Assembly: GCA_030159075.1 (NCBI GenBank)
Contig: BROG01000395.1
Span: 496,001-560,000 of the forward strand
Direction of reading: 5' to 3'
Source: Atrina japonica
Lineage: Eukaryota > Mollusca > Bivalvia > Pterioida > Pinnidae
DNA length: 64,000 nucleotides
Numbering within the stretch: the first letter of the stretch is position 1; each line of letters starts with the position of its first letter. This document shows positions 44,845 through 54,625 of this stretch, piece after piece. The translations under genes were made by a program, and so were the position numbers. The notes under the pieces are model-generated. The model searched no databases and had not been told where the DNA came from. It worked only from the letters and a program-made list of their open reading frames with translations.

Positions 44845-45747
44845 CCGTATTTCAGAAGTTGAATTATGGGGTTTTATGATACAAATAAGTCACATAAGCC
44901 AGGCTTTAATGTTGATTTTCCAGTCCAATTTTAGGCTTTTTGGTCCCGAATAAGTGGATTTTCCAGTCCAATTACAGGCTTTAAAGTTACAAATAAGTGG
45001 ATTTTCCAGTTGAATTACAGGGTTTTAGGTTTCAAATATGGATTTTCCAAATGAATTTAAGTGTTTTAGGTTTCAAATAAGTGGTTCCAGTCCAATTATA
45101 GGGTTTTAGGTTACAAACAAGTGAATTTCCCAATTGAATTAAAGGCTTTAATGTTACAAATAACTGGATTTTCCAGTTGAATTACAAGTTTTAAGGTTAC
45201 AAATAAGTAGATTTTCCAGTTGAATTACAGGCTTTAAGACTACAAGTTAGTGTATTTTCCAGTTGAATTAAGGCTTTAAGGTTAAAAATTCGTGGATTTT
45301 CCAGTTGAATTACAGGGTTTTAGGTAACAAATAAGTGACTTTCCCCAATTCAATTACAGGCTTTAAGGATACAAATAAGTGGATTTTCCAGTTGAATTAC
45401 AGGTTTTTGGGTTACAAATAAGTGGATTTTGCAATTGAACTAAAGGCTTTAAAGTGACAAACAAGTGGACTTTCCAGTTGAATTACAGGCTTTAAGTTTT
45501 CAGTTGAATTGCAGCCTTTAAGGTTACAAATAAGTGGATTTTCCAGTTGAATTACAGGGTTTTGGGCTACAATAAAGTGGATACCAGTCCAAAGTGTGAG
45601 AAAAACTAATCTATTTTTGAATTTTTTTTTTCATTTTCAGGTGGAAATGTAACATTGAATTCTGGGAATACAACCATTGTGAATCGAGATATCAGTGTTA
45701 TCAATGGTGTAGTACATGAAATTGACACAGTTATCCTACCGAACTAA
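36695..45747 (+). CDS. Secreted protein with two fasciclin (FAS1) domains, six exons
   Basis: FAS1 proteins (TGFBI/periostin/fasciclin group) are extracellular adhesion or matrix proteins. Coding exons: 36695-36863, 41017-41231, 41359-41560, 42418-42516, 44383-44490, 45641-45747, all GT/AG, total 900 bases, 299 residues plus stop. Start MDLVAKICLFIVITVDLTTC is a signal peptide; no transmembrane segment or C-terminal GPI-type tail follows. FAS1-1 spans ~38-152 (FTDLVKLANVENKF, FLPSKSALDHA, VLLYHLVHGAV). FAS1-2 spans ~155-297 (FSTFVLAASKANIL, FTVFLPNNAAFSKLP, MVNGHLVAGTFYS, ending INGVVHEIDTVILP, the canonical FAS1 close). Introns 1, 3, 4 and 5 are phase 1, intron 2 phase 0. The frame is open upstream of the chosen ATG, but the signal peptide fixes the start. 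Family certain; exact orthologue not named. Confidence 0.93.
36898..37068. mobile_element. Short inverted-repeat element (cagtgg family), FAS1 intron 1
   Basis: ctgccactgaaaagtggtct, ctcaagacaggtggtctct and gacaggttctacagtac are shared with 40066-40253 and 51268-51450. Ends are inverted (cagtggaac-like against gttccactg-like, degenerate in this copy). Confidence 0.65.
37505..38235 (+). repeat. ~340-bp duplicated block, second copy interrupted
   Basis: catttaattcctttcaattt and ggtatggtatcacaagaagc occur at ~37579-37620 and again at ~37919-37960, followed in both cases by aat(g/a)tttaacatat, except that the second copy has a MITE in between. This DNA sits inside the interrupted TTAA MITE. Confidence 0.75.
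37964..38158. mobile_element. TA-flanked MITE, 195 bp, TIR gaccctttagcagtaactgc
   Basis: gaccctttagcagtaactgc starts at 37964 and its complement ends at 38158; TA flanks both sides (37962-37963, 38159-38160). The neighbouring duplicate reads gcaataatgtttaacatat with no insert, which is the empty site. Tc1/mariner-type signature. Confidence 0.9.
38820..38995. mobile_element. Foldback element in FAS1 intron 1
   Basis: atgacaaaagaagtcctcgg and attcttaaatgacaaa are inverted as tttgtcattcaagaatctta and ctcggattaagattcctttg, centred near 38910. Flanks (gatcaacctctatcttaa against accttgggag, inverted) extend it. Confidence 0.7.
39400..40065 (+). repeat. Degenerate dispersed repeat, FAS1 intron 1
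   Basis: ttctcaagaaccactgaaaa, gtttcaagtttgtgagc, aggggctcc and gaccagatttcctttaaact resemble other bivalve repeat phrases and recur in part at ~39880-40060. Nothing codes. Confidence 0.5.
40066..40253. mobile_element. Inverted-repeat element (cagtgg family)
   Basis: acagtggaacatgttttgaa at the left and accggttccactgt at the right are inverted ends; related to 36898-37068 and 51268-51450. Confidence 0.75.
40505..40725 (+). repeat. ~260-bp dispersed repeat (copy 2 of 3)
   Basis: cacataagatggcagggcgg, gtaaccttttgattat and gtcaagaaagggttc match 18628-18890 and, inverted, 43565-43820. Ends in a C-rich run. Confidence 0.8.
41017..41231 (+). CDS. FAS1 gene exon 2
   Basis: Acceptor ttttattacag, donor acg-gtaagaa. 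Two bases complete the split Asp codon, then 71 codons. Contains VLLYHLVHGAV, the central FAS1 motif. Confidence 0.9.
41359..41560 (+). CDS. FAS1 gene exon 3
   Basis: Acceptor ttttgtttcag, donor cag-gtaaaat. 67 codons plus one base. Closes FAS1-1 (IIDRLLHQLP) and opens FAS1-2. Confidence 0.9.
42418..42516 (+). CDS. FAS1 gene exon 4
   Basis: Acceptor tttttacag, donor aag-gtaatt. Encodes NFTVFLPNNAAFSKLPPGIF, the TVFAPTNxAF block of FAS1-2. Confidence 0.9.
43078..43330 (+). mobile_element. SINE-like bivalve dispersed repeat
   Basis: gtttattgttgtttaatgtc, gccggtgaagggcttcaaat, ggcctatgctcggcacttat, gggacgtcggtttttactgt and ggactcgaactcacgacc are the marks of a repeat I recall from many bivalve sequences. 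A 5' fragment is at 19128-19195. The frame at 43217-43426 is not a gene. Confidence 0.8.
43565..43820 (-). repeat. ~260-bp dispersed repeat (copy 3 of 3, inverted)
   Basis: gaaccctttcttgaactg, aacattaaaattacactgac, aatcaaaaggttactccgcc and ctgccatcttatgtgaa are the complement of 18628-18890 and 40505-40725. Confidence 0.82.
43868..44105 (+). mobile_element. tRNA-derived SINE
   Basis: tggttagcacac fits a tRNA A box and gggtttgatcctggg, ~35 bases later, a B box, i.e. an RNA polymerase III promoter. The body has atggcggacgccaggttgga and gtgggttttctcccac, and the tail is AT-rich with repeated aaacttta. It does not fold into a complete tRNA, so I call a SINE. It lies in FAS1 intron 4. Confidence 0.75.
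44383..44490 (+). CDS. FAS1 gene exon 5
   Basis: Acceptor ccatttctgcag, donor atg-gtaagt. Encodes (A)MVNGHLVAGTFYSEGLLVVR and on to SISINAN-like sequence (SQISINANG). Confidence 0.9.
44776..44842. repeat. (TA)n microsatellite, ~33 repeats
   Basis: Uninterrupted ta dinucleotide over 67 bases in FAS1 intron 5. Confidence 0.97.
44850..45595 (+). repeat. ~43-bp tandem repeat, FAS1 intron 5
   Basis: About 17 imperfect copies of gaattacaggctttaaggtt followed by acaaataagtggattttcca and gtt. It ends ~45 bases before the exon 6 acceptor. Confidence 0.93.
45641..45747 (+). CDS. FAS1 gene exon 6 (last)
   Basis: Acceptor tcattttcag; two bases complete the Gly codon, 34 codons and TAA at 45745-45747. 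Encodes the FAS1 terminal motif INGVVHEIDTVILPN. Confidence 0.92.
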
Positions 45748-45884
45748 TTCAAAAGTTATAATTCTGTGATCACAATGTTTCAAGATGCTTTTTCATAAAA
45801 TTCTATTTACGCTTGTTATTTAATATCATGAAATATTTATGCTATCTGAAAAGAAATCACTGGTACTGCATTGTTTTTTTAAGT

Positions 45885-46205
45885 TATAATGGATCCCTGA
45901 TAATGATACATAGGGTGAAAAAAAAAAACCATATCAACTTGTTTATAGTCATACCTGATTATGATACACGGGGAGAAAGAATTACTATATCAACTTGTTT
46001 ATATAGTCATACCTGATTATGATACATGGGGAGAAAGAATTACTATATCAACTTGTTTACGTGTTTATAGTCATACCTGCTTATGATACACAGGGAGAAA
46101 GAATTACTATATCAACTTTTTTATAGTCATACCTGATTATCATACTTGGCTATATTGAAATCCAAGGGGATAACGGGGAGAAAGAATTACTATATCAACT
46201 TTGAT
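45885..46205 (+). repeat. ~62-bp tandem repeat, ~5 units
   Basis: tagtcatacctgattatgat, acacggggagaaagaattac and tatatcaacttgttta recur at ~45890, 45950, 46010, 46075 and (partly) 46130. Lies just downstream of the FAS1 stop, possibly in its 3' UTR. Confidence 0.88.
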
Positions 46206-47613
46206 TCTTCACCTTCTAAAAGAATAAACAGGGTATTCAAAATAACAGGGGTTATATTTGTAATAAAGAAGTTCAGACAGGGAATCAAAATGTGGGATTT
46301 CAATGTTATGGGGTTCTATATCATTGGGTTTGACTGTAGTGTCTTGGATACATCATGCTGAAAAATGCCCCAAGGCTTCTTAGTTATTTGTCAGTACAGC
46401 TATGTTCAACTCTTTTTTTTAAATTAATCAACAAAACTAAAATTTATGTCCAACTTATATTTTGACCTTGTCCGACAATCTGTGGTACTTTATAAACCAT
46501 AATGTAACTGAGTACCAACATCAACCAGAAATTCTCACCAGAAAAACTGTGAACATCCTCTAAATAACGGATTATATCTTATTGTTATAATTTACAAACA
46601 CCAAACCACTAAATGTTGTATTGCTGAATTGTGAAGTAATACATCTGGAATTTGGAATTTGAATTTCAAGTTAAACAAAAAGGTCAAGGTAAAAAAGGTC
46701 ATGGTCAACTGATGTCGTCATGTTCTATCGTTATGTGAAGTTACCTTTATAACATACACAAACATCATATAGTTCTATACACCGCTCATAAAGACAGGAC
46801 TCGATTTGGTCATACTGTATAAGCAGACATTTTTAGAGAGGATTAGATTAAATTTTGGCATTATTAGCGAGGTTGAATGGGATCGCTAAAATTAATATCG
46901 CTAACAATTCTTTCATGTATAAATAATCTATACGATTTACTGTTGTGAACACGCTGAATGAAGCGCTCTGCTATAATCTATGCTGTGTAAATAAATTATG
47001 ATGTCTAGACTGATACAAACAAATTTCATAAATAATTATGTTTTGCTTGGATTCATCAAATGGCTAAAATTACTTTTTTGGTAAAATAATATATCATTTT
47101 AAAGGACAAAATGCTCAATTTGCAGCTCGCTAAAAATTCCACTTATAGGGTAAGTCCAAATTCCTAATTCTTTTTTAAAATGGATTTAAGTATTGTCTAG
47201 AACTTGGGACCTTTCGTAAAACAGGTCTTGGGTTCATGAACCGTGTACAATTGCCAAGAACTCCATCTATTTTACACCTTTGATGCACATGTGGACATTC
47301 AGAATTGTGATCACGTGACCAAGTTCATCCAACAAAATTAATGATGAAGTAACTATAACTTTGGTAGCTCCGGCAGAAAAGTACAGTGAAATTTATACAA
47401 CGACCTTCTTAGGAACACAAGAAGTCCAGTCTTTATAGGGAGGTGGTCTCTATATAGAAGTTGATTTGTACACAAATGATTACTTTTTACACAGGTAGTC
47501 GCTAAAGCAGGTTTTACTTTATGTGCTCAAAATCGTAAGATGTTTATATATGCCATGTATGTTTAGTTGATATGAGCATAAGAGGCAGGTAAACCTGACC
47601 TCCTCCAATCTTC
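46206..47613. other. Intergenic, no gene seen
   Basis: 46206-46370 resembles the short repeat at 3720-3835. 47400-47520 includes gtggtctctatatagaag, a fragment of dispersed repeat. No domain in any frame. Confidence 0.45.
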
Positions 47614-47617
47614 TTAA

Positions 47618-48010
47618 AGGGGCATTAACTGCAGTTTTTTTTTCCTTCAAAATTTTGTTTTTCCTTTTCAGTTACTTAGATTGATATACAATAACCAAAA
47701 AAAAAAGAGATAACTGGTATACACAGGCATGAAAATTCTTAAATTCCTTTACATTTTGTGAAAATTGCTTGAGAAACTCAGGTTTGGCACTTTATCAATT
47801 GCAAATGATTAACTCAACCTTACTATTTGTATATGAATACCACACTGGACCTGACCTTATTTTCATATAATACATGTATATTGGAATATAAGAATTTTTT
47901 ATGCCTGTGTATACATGTAGCTCTCATTTTGTTATTGTAAATCAAGTACAAGTAGAAAAAAGTGGGGAAAAAATGAAATATCTCTATTGATAAACACAGT
48001 TAATGCCCCT
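47618..48010. mobile_element. Intact TTAA MITE, 393 bp, TIR aggggcattaactg
   Basis: aggggcattaactg at 47618 and cagttaatgcccct ending at 48010 are inverted ends. The left flank is TTAA (47614-47617), the right TTTA (one change). The two halves are self-complementary (acaggcatgaaaattcttaa against aagaattttttatgcctgtg). It is the reference copy for 10093-11089 and 37069-38558. Confidence 0.88.
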
Positions 48011-49146
48011 TTTACCAAACACTGGGACAATAACGTAAGCCCCACTTAACGATCATAGATGTGAGTTATAAAAAAAACAAAAACAAACAAACACAAACAA
48101 CAATAATTTTGTATATTTATATTTACTGAGGAAAACAAAATCGCCATTGTGATTATATCAACAAGACTAAAATTTAGTGTGTAACAAACTGTTCACCCGA
48201 GAGATTAGGTGACCAAAAAAGTGGGCTGTGGTAACCGATTTCTATAAAATTAGTAAAGAATGTGACTTGTGAAAATAAAATGAATAATTAAACTTGAGAA
48301 AGTTCTATTTTACAGTCAGCAAAATGGACTGACCTGTTCCAATCAAAGCAGAGTTTAATTTGGTTTTTCACAAAACCAAATCTTATGTAATAAAAAATTG
48401 GCATATAAGAGCCAGAAAAAAAAAATGTAAATTAACCCCCCCCCCCCCAAAAAAAAAAGAAAAGAAAAATAGTAACTTTTATGCAATATTCAGTGCATCG
48501 TAAGCATTAGACATCACACCAACAATTTTTTTTATTTCAAAACAAAAAAATTCATTGAAACACCAATGAAAATTCTGCTTCAACCTAAAAAAGAAATTCC
48601 GGAGCCATATCCTGCATGGGCTTGTAAAAGTGTAAAAATAGACCCCCTCATATATGCAAACATGGTAAATGAAGACATTGGGGAGGGAACACAGTCACAG
48701 ATACACATACAAGCCCCCCCCATCCAAAAAAAAAAAAAACCCCAAAAAACCAACAATAACAAAAAGCAAATGTCACTAAATCTGTTATTCGTAATTATAT
48801 CAATCTGAAATCTTACATCCACAACAATTTAAAAGCAATAACATTTAAAGGTGTATATATACAAGCTGTTAAAATGGAATTGTTGTTTGTATTAAAAATT
48901 TCAAATAATTGATTTTGTATACAAATAAAATGTCATAAAAGCATCTCCGGTTTCAGAAAGAACTTGTTCTAATGTTGTAATTTGTGAAAAGAAATATATT
49001 ATGAACAATGGCCAAGGGAACATTGGATATTCTTTCAAGGATGTAAGGAATGTCAATTGTTGGCATATTTCATTAAATCTGTGCAATATATGCATGTGTT
49101 AAAAAGTTCTATGGCAATATATCTTTTCATTTTTCTAATCATGTGA

Positions 49147-49189
<43 letters not shown>

Positions 49190-50460
49190 ATATATCAAAA
49201 TGATAGCCTGTATTCCTTTAACTGGGAATTCAATTTTCGGAAAGTATTCCAGTGAGATGAAACAAAACACCAAGTATATGAGGATTCCTACTTTCTTCCA
49301 TGCACAATACACTCCGTTTTACAAAGTATACATGTTGATGATATTTTTACCTGTGTGCCTACATTCAAAATAGAAATGATGACCTGTAATTATCATATCA
49401 TGCAATTCTATTTATAGATTAATGAGGGAAAATCATTCTCACAAAGCTCGGCACAATTGCAATATTGTAAATACTCCGTTCGTATTTTTCACTTTAGTCC
49501 CCAAATTTCCTGATAAAATGTGTGCCTACCTGAGTAATAAAAAAGAAACAAAATTTACCTGAATGAAGTGAATACAAAGTTTCGAATTTATGTCCCGACT
49601 CATTGCAATGTGCCACATAATGTTTGGTGCAAATTATTACTAGATAATTCACTGAAAAAACATGAAGTGCAATTAAATTTAGTGCAGACTGGTCCTTGTA
49701 CATGTAAAGGTCACCAATTGTCAATAACAATTATATTATGGTAATTCCCAAAGGTATTGCTTTTTATATATCCAGCTGAATAAAATCACCACCTAGCTTG
49801 GTAACCACTACTAACTCTTTATCTAGACTGGGTTTTTTCTTTTATCATTGCTTGTCCTTACTCCAAGCACATGTACGCCGTATAACGACTGTGTAAACTT
49901 GCCCATTTCCTTAAGATTACTGTTTATCTGTTTACTTTACCTTTATACATGTACATCTGGGGGGGGGGGCGGGGGCACACTCTTTTCATTCTACATTTTA
50001 TTATATAATCATATATATATATATATATATATATGAAAAAAAAACCTGAAGAAGTAGTTTTCGGGCTCCTCCATTCTTATATAAAATAAGTCCACCTGAA
50101 AGATTCAGAATTTGGTAGTCTAAAGAAATTTCATCAAAATAATAAATAGTGCCCCATAATATGTTGCTTTCTAATACCTTAATCCTGGACAAGAACAAAA
50201 TCAAAGATTGAGAACTAATTTTGATGGGAATATTATGTACAGTAAATATTTGATTGATTTTTTAATCCAAATGTTACAAATATCGTAAATGTATTGATAC
50301 GAATTCATTAACACAGCCGCCGGGAAGTAATTCTCTTGTAGTATAAAAATAGAATTCACACTTTTAAGTGAATGTCGTAGGATTGTGGAATGCCTTCATC
50401 ATTCAAATGAGTCAATAAATATGTATGTAGTTTGCAACAATCGGGTATAATCTTATAAAA
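48011..50460. other. Intergenic, simple repeats only
   Basis: Poly-C/A runs near 48437-48465 and 48710-48760, (TA)n at 49150-49190 and 50006-50034, a G run near 49961-49975. Frames at 48566-48822, 49143-49373 and 49494-49730 have no domain. Confidence 0.5.
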
Positions 50461-51139
50461 ATAAAATACAGTGGAACACTGCCTACAGACCACCTCGCAC
50501 TTCAGACCACACGTTTTCAGTCTCTTGATAATTATCAAATAAAGACAGAACCTCACTTAAGAGACACCTCACAAATCAGACCACTTTGAGTCAGTCAGTC
50601 AGTTAGGTGGTTTTAATAGCTATGTTCCACTGTACATACATCTATGGGTCAATACATTCCGAATGGATGAGATTAATGGCCTGGCCCACTGTCTCAACTT
50701 TCCTTGATCAGCCAATCAGATTTTAGGATTAGCCGACGTTGTCCAAGATTCTCAGACTTGAGTAATACACTTTAAGCAGGTTGGCCCAGCAAGAATTTGT
50801 GACAAATTTAAATTACAAAATGACATTAATGAAAGTTAACCCTTTCATCCCTATAGACCGCAATAGACTGGTCTTAAACTATAGAAAAGAATATACCACT
50901 CAAAAACTCGGGGATGAAAAGGGTTAAAAGTTTAAGTGGAGAAAAAAAAACAACAACCGAAGCAGACCTCACGCCATATTGCACAGAGTTAGCCATGACT
51001 GGTAAATTTTGGTACATGTATTACTCAAGCTATACACAACTTCGTGACATAAAAAAAACAAAGATGCACATATACAATGTGTACAATTACTAATTAAAGT
51101 TGAACAACAATAAACGAAAATGTATTAATGTATACTGAA
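50461..51139. other. Dispersed repeat remnant, no gene seen
   Basis: 50470-50640 begins cagtggaacactgc and ends gttccactgtac, i.e. inverted ends of the cagtgg type with a different interior (cagaccac repeated). The rest is AT-rich. Confidence 0.5.
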
Positions 51140-51164
51140 TGGTTATTAAATATGAGAAGTAACT

Positions 51165-51272
51165 TGTATGGGTACTAATTTGCCCGTGTACTAATTTGCC
51201 TGTGTACTAATTTGCCTGTGTACTAATTTGCCTGTGTACTAATTTGCCTGTGTACTAATTTGCCCGAGTGCA
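51165..51272 (+). repeat. 16-bp tandem repeat, ~6 units
   Basis: gtactaatttgcctgt repeated in perfect register. Confidence 0.93.
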
Positions 51273-51450
51273 GTGGCTCCTGTCTTGAGAGATCACCCCA
51301 TCTGCCACTGAAATGTGGTCTCTCAAGACAGGTGGTCTCTCAAAAGAGGTTTTAATTAAAGGATTATTTAATCAAGTGGTTTTCAGAATGTGGTCTTAAA
51401 AGACAGGTGGTCTTTTATGATGGTGGTCTTTCAAGACAGATTCCACTGTA
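51268..51450. mobile_element. cagtgg-family element inserted in the gtactaatttg array
   Basis: gcagtggctcctgtcttgag on the left and cagattccactgta on the right; interior as in 36898-37068 and 40066-40253. Array DNA (tactaatttgcc, tactagattgtc) continues on both sides. Confidence 0.75.
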
Positions 51451-51985
51451 CTAGATTGTCTGTGTAATGTTATGTTTTAGTGCTGATTTACCCGTCTACT
51501 AATTTGCCTGTGTACTAGATTGTCTGTGTAGTAATATATTTAAGTGCTAATTTATCTGTCTACTAATTTGCTGTAGTGATTTGTTTTAGTGCTAATTTAT
51601 CTGTCTACTAATTTGCTGTAGTGATTTGTTTTAGTGCTAATTTACCTGTCTACTAATTTGCTGTAGTGATTTGTTTTAGTGCTAATTTATCTGTCTACTA
51701 CTAATTTGCTGTAGTGATTTGTTTTAGTGCTAATTTACCTGTCTACTAACTTGCCTGTGTACTAGAATGTCTATGTAGTAATTTGTGTTAGTGCTAATTT
51801 ACCTGTCTACTAACTTGCCTGTGTACTAGAATGTCTATGTAGTAATTTGTGTTAGTGCTAATTTACCTGTCCACTAATTTGCCTGTGTACTAAATTATCT
51901 GTGTATTACCAGTACTTTGTATGGGTACTAGTTTGTTTGTGAACTAATCTGTCTGCATACTAGACTGTGCAATACCAAAACCTAT
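51451..51985 (+). repeat. Higher-order tandem repeat of the tactaatttg motif
   Basis: Longer units of ~48-70 bp, e.g. gctgtagtgatttgttttag then tgctaatttacctgtctact, repeated about eight times; evidently derived from the 16-bp unit to the left. Confidence 0.85.
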
Positions 51986-54500
51986 TACTTTCAATTGTCT
52001 CATTTTTGTTGTTGTTTATTTTGTTTTTACAACACTCTTTGAGTTTATTTTTCTATTTGTGCCACATAGATTTACACTAAATCATTGTCCAAGTTTTCTA
52101 AGTGACATTTTAATCAGGAGTGATGGATGTTTTTTTTTTCATTTTATTTCTATCTTCAGTAAGATAATCCAAGTTTCTAAAGTGGCATTCATAATGAGTG
52201 ATAATATTTTTTTACAGTTTTTCTTTTTACTTATTTAGTTCCCTACTTATTCAGTTCCCTACTTATTTAGTCCCCTACTTACTTATTTAGTTCCCTGCTT
52301 ACTTATTTAGTTCCCTATAAACTTCAAGGCATCATTTTCATGAGTGCATGAAAAAAAAAATTCATTTAGAAGGGGGATGGGAGGCAAATGAGTAAGTTTA
52401 AAATGTTCTCTAAGCAATTGTATGGGTTTGTATTGTCTGTCAAATGTTATGGAGATAGCTAATAAACTATTTTTATGACGCCATATGTCATGCACAAAAT
52501 GGCCCATGCAATATCCTTAACTGTCTTGGCCAATGCAAATAAAAGTTGGCATTTCAAGTAAAATATTGGCCGAGGGCGGTCGCTATGAGAAAACGTGCAA
52601 AAATGTCTGTACCATGCTTATGTTGAACTTGAGAAACTGTAACCTCACTAGCGAAGGAAAAATTGCCGAAACAGATCATACGTGTACACAATCATGAATA
52701 TGAAGTGATGAACATCAGACAGATACACAAGAAGTTACAGATTTGATTTTGACTCTCTATATACAGAAGGGTGACAAAGTTTCTATTTTTTTCTATATAT
52801 TTCATATAAAACCACATCTTATCAGATTATTCATGGAGACTCATTTCTCAAGCAATGTTGATGATGAAACGTATAGCCATAAAGTTACAAATATATAGTT
52901 ACAAATACAGTTTCAATTGTGTATTTGCTCATAATGTTGAAATGTTATTACAATTACCTATTTACACATGCTAAAAGGAGACATTAAAACTCTGTAACCT
53001 GCAAATCGTAAGAATACAATAAAACAAACCAATGGAAATTCATAACAAAACAAAAACACAGAGACTTAAAAACATAAATGGTTAATGGTGAAAATTGTAT
53101 TGAAGTTGAACTGAAAATTACTTTGTAATTTTTGGGGAAAAAATATGGTTTTATACGATACTTATAGAGAAAAAGAAACAAAGTGTCCTTACTTTGTAGT
53201 TAATCAATAAACAGTTTGATAATTAGCTATTAAATCCATATTGGCCCTATTCTTTAGCCTCAGGAATTAACCTATTAAGCGTCAGCCGAACCAACAGGGC
53301 CAATATGAGATTAGATAATTTTCAACCCCAATAACAATAGTTTTGGTGCTAAGGTTACTGCATCAAATACAGACCGACTACACATACAAGTAAAAAAATA
53401 TCTACTCATAAAAGAGCAGACAGTCATCTACAAATGACTATAAACTCTCACAGACTCTTTGGTATTACATAAATCTGACTACAAACAGCCAGTAATATAC
53501 CCCGACGACTTCATGCATTTTCAATGATTTAAGGACCCTTCCAAATGATTCGATGTTAACGGAGATGTAGGTAATGAAATCATTGAATTCGACATATTGT
53601 CGAAAACATATGACGGCAAGACACTTCTTGATCGTTATTTACATAATCCAAAAAAGATGCTCAAATATGACATGATTTTTAACTGATTTTTTTTTGTAAA
53701 ATATGTACCTACATTTGTCATTCTTTATTTATATTCATTGGATTTAAACTATTTGGGCTTATGCTTGGTCCACTTATGTCAGACATTTCCCAAACATTTT
53801 TTCTCACGCTCTTTGATGTACAATATTGTCGTGAAGAAAATTGAAGATATCCTCTTTAGGTTTTTCAAGAGGAAATTGTTGCATCAATGGGTGCTTATAT
53901 ATATTTCCATAGATTCCTAAAGAATTACTGGTTGTCAAGTTACTAACAAAAAAAAATCTCAAGACACCCCCATCTTTTTTTTCTTTCAATATTTTTTGGC
54001 ACAGTTAACTTATATTATGTGAAAGTTGGTGCTGCTACATCAACTCACACAGAAAAATCTGTACAAATTGAAAAAAAAAAATCTTACTGGAAAATGGACA
54101 TGTTTAGTTGGAGAAGGAACTCCTTAAAGATATGTATTTTATGTTTTGAGGGGAAAGGGGAGTAAAATTTGACAAAAAGACAAATTTCCTAAGTTTCTTC
54201 ATGTGACCAGCACAATTTCTCCCGTACAAATGTGTCAATTATGACTAATAAAAAAACGGGTAAAAATTCATTTTCCAAAAATTAATGAATGTATATTGTT
54301 AAAAAATCATTATATGGCTCTAAAATCAATTTCATAGAGGAAAAGATAAAACTGAATTATATCAATTTCTCATTCAACCATGAGATTAAAATGCTCCACA
54401 GACTAACACATAAAACATGTACTCTGCAGTCGCTTTACAGATGCTGCCAAAAGAATATGGTCACATGTGTGCTGCTGTAGATTTATTTCAATGTCTATAA
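51986..54500. other. Intergenic / 3' flank of the MOV10-like gene
   Basis: 52225-52320 is a tandem of ttatttagttccctacttac. Otherwise AT-rich; no domain in frames. On the minus strand AATAAA at 54487-54482 lies only 14 bases past the MOV10-like stop, so the 3' end may be there or further left. Confidence 0.45.
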
Positions 54501-54625
54501 TTATATGTCCCTTCTCCACGGCTTTTCATCCATCTTGCTGGTATTAACTATGGCTTCATCTAATAAGCTGTCATCTTCATCACTGAAGTCACTGTAGTCA
54601 TCGGAATATCTGGATTCTGTTACAC
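54501..54625 (-). CDS. MOV10-like last exon
   Basis: Acceptor ctgttacag; two bases complete the previous codon, then [20 protein letters not shown], an acidic stretch, ending in TAA at 54503-54501. Conserved sequence is absent, so this exon rests on splice phase and open frame. Confidence 0.75.
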
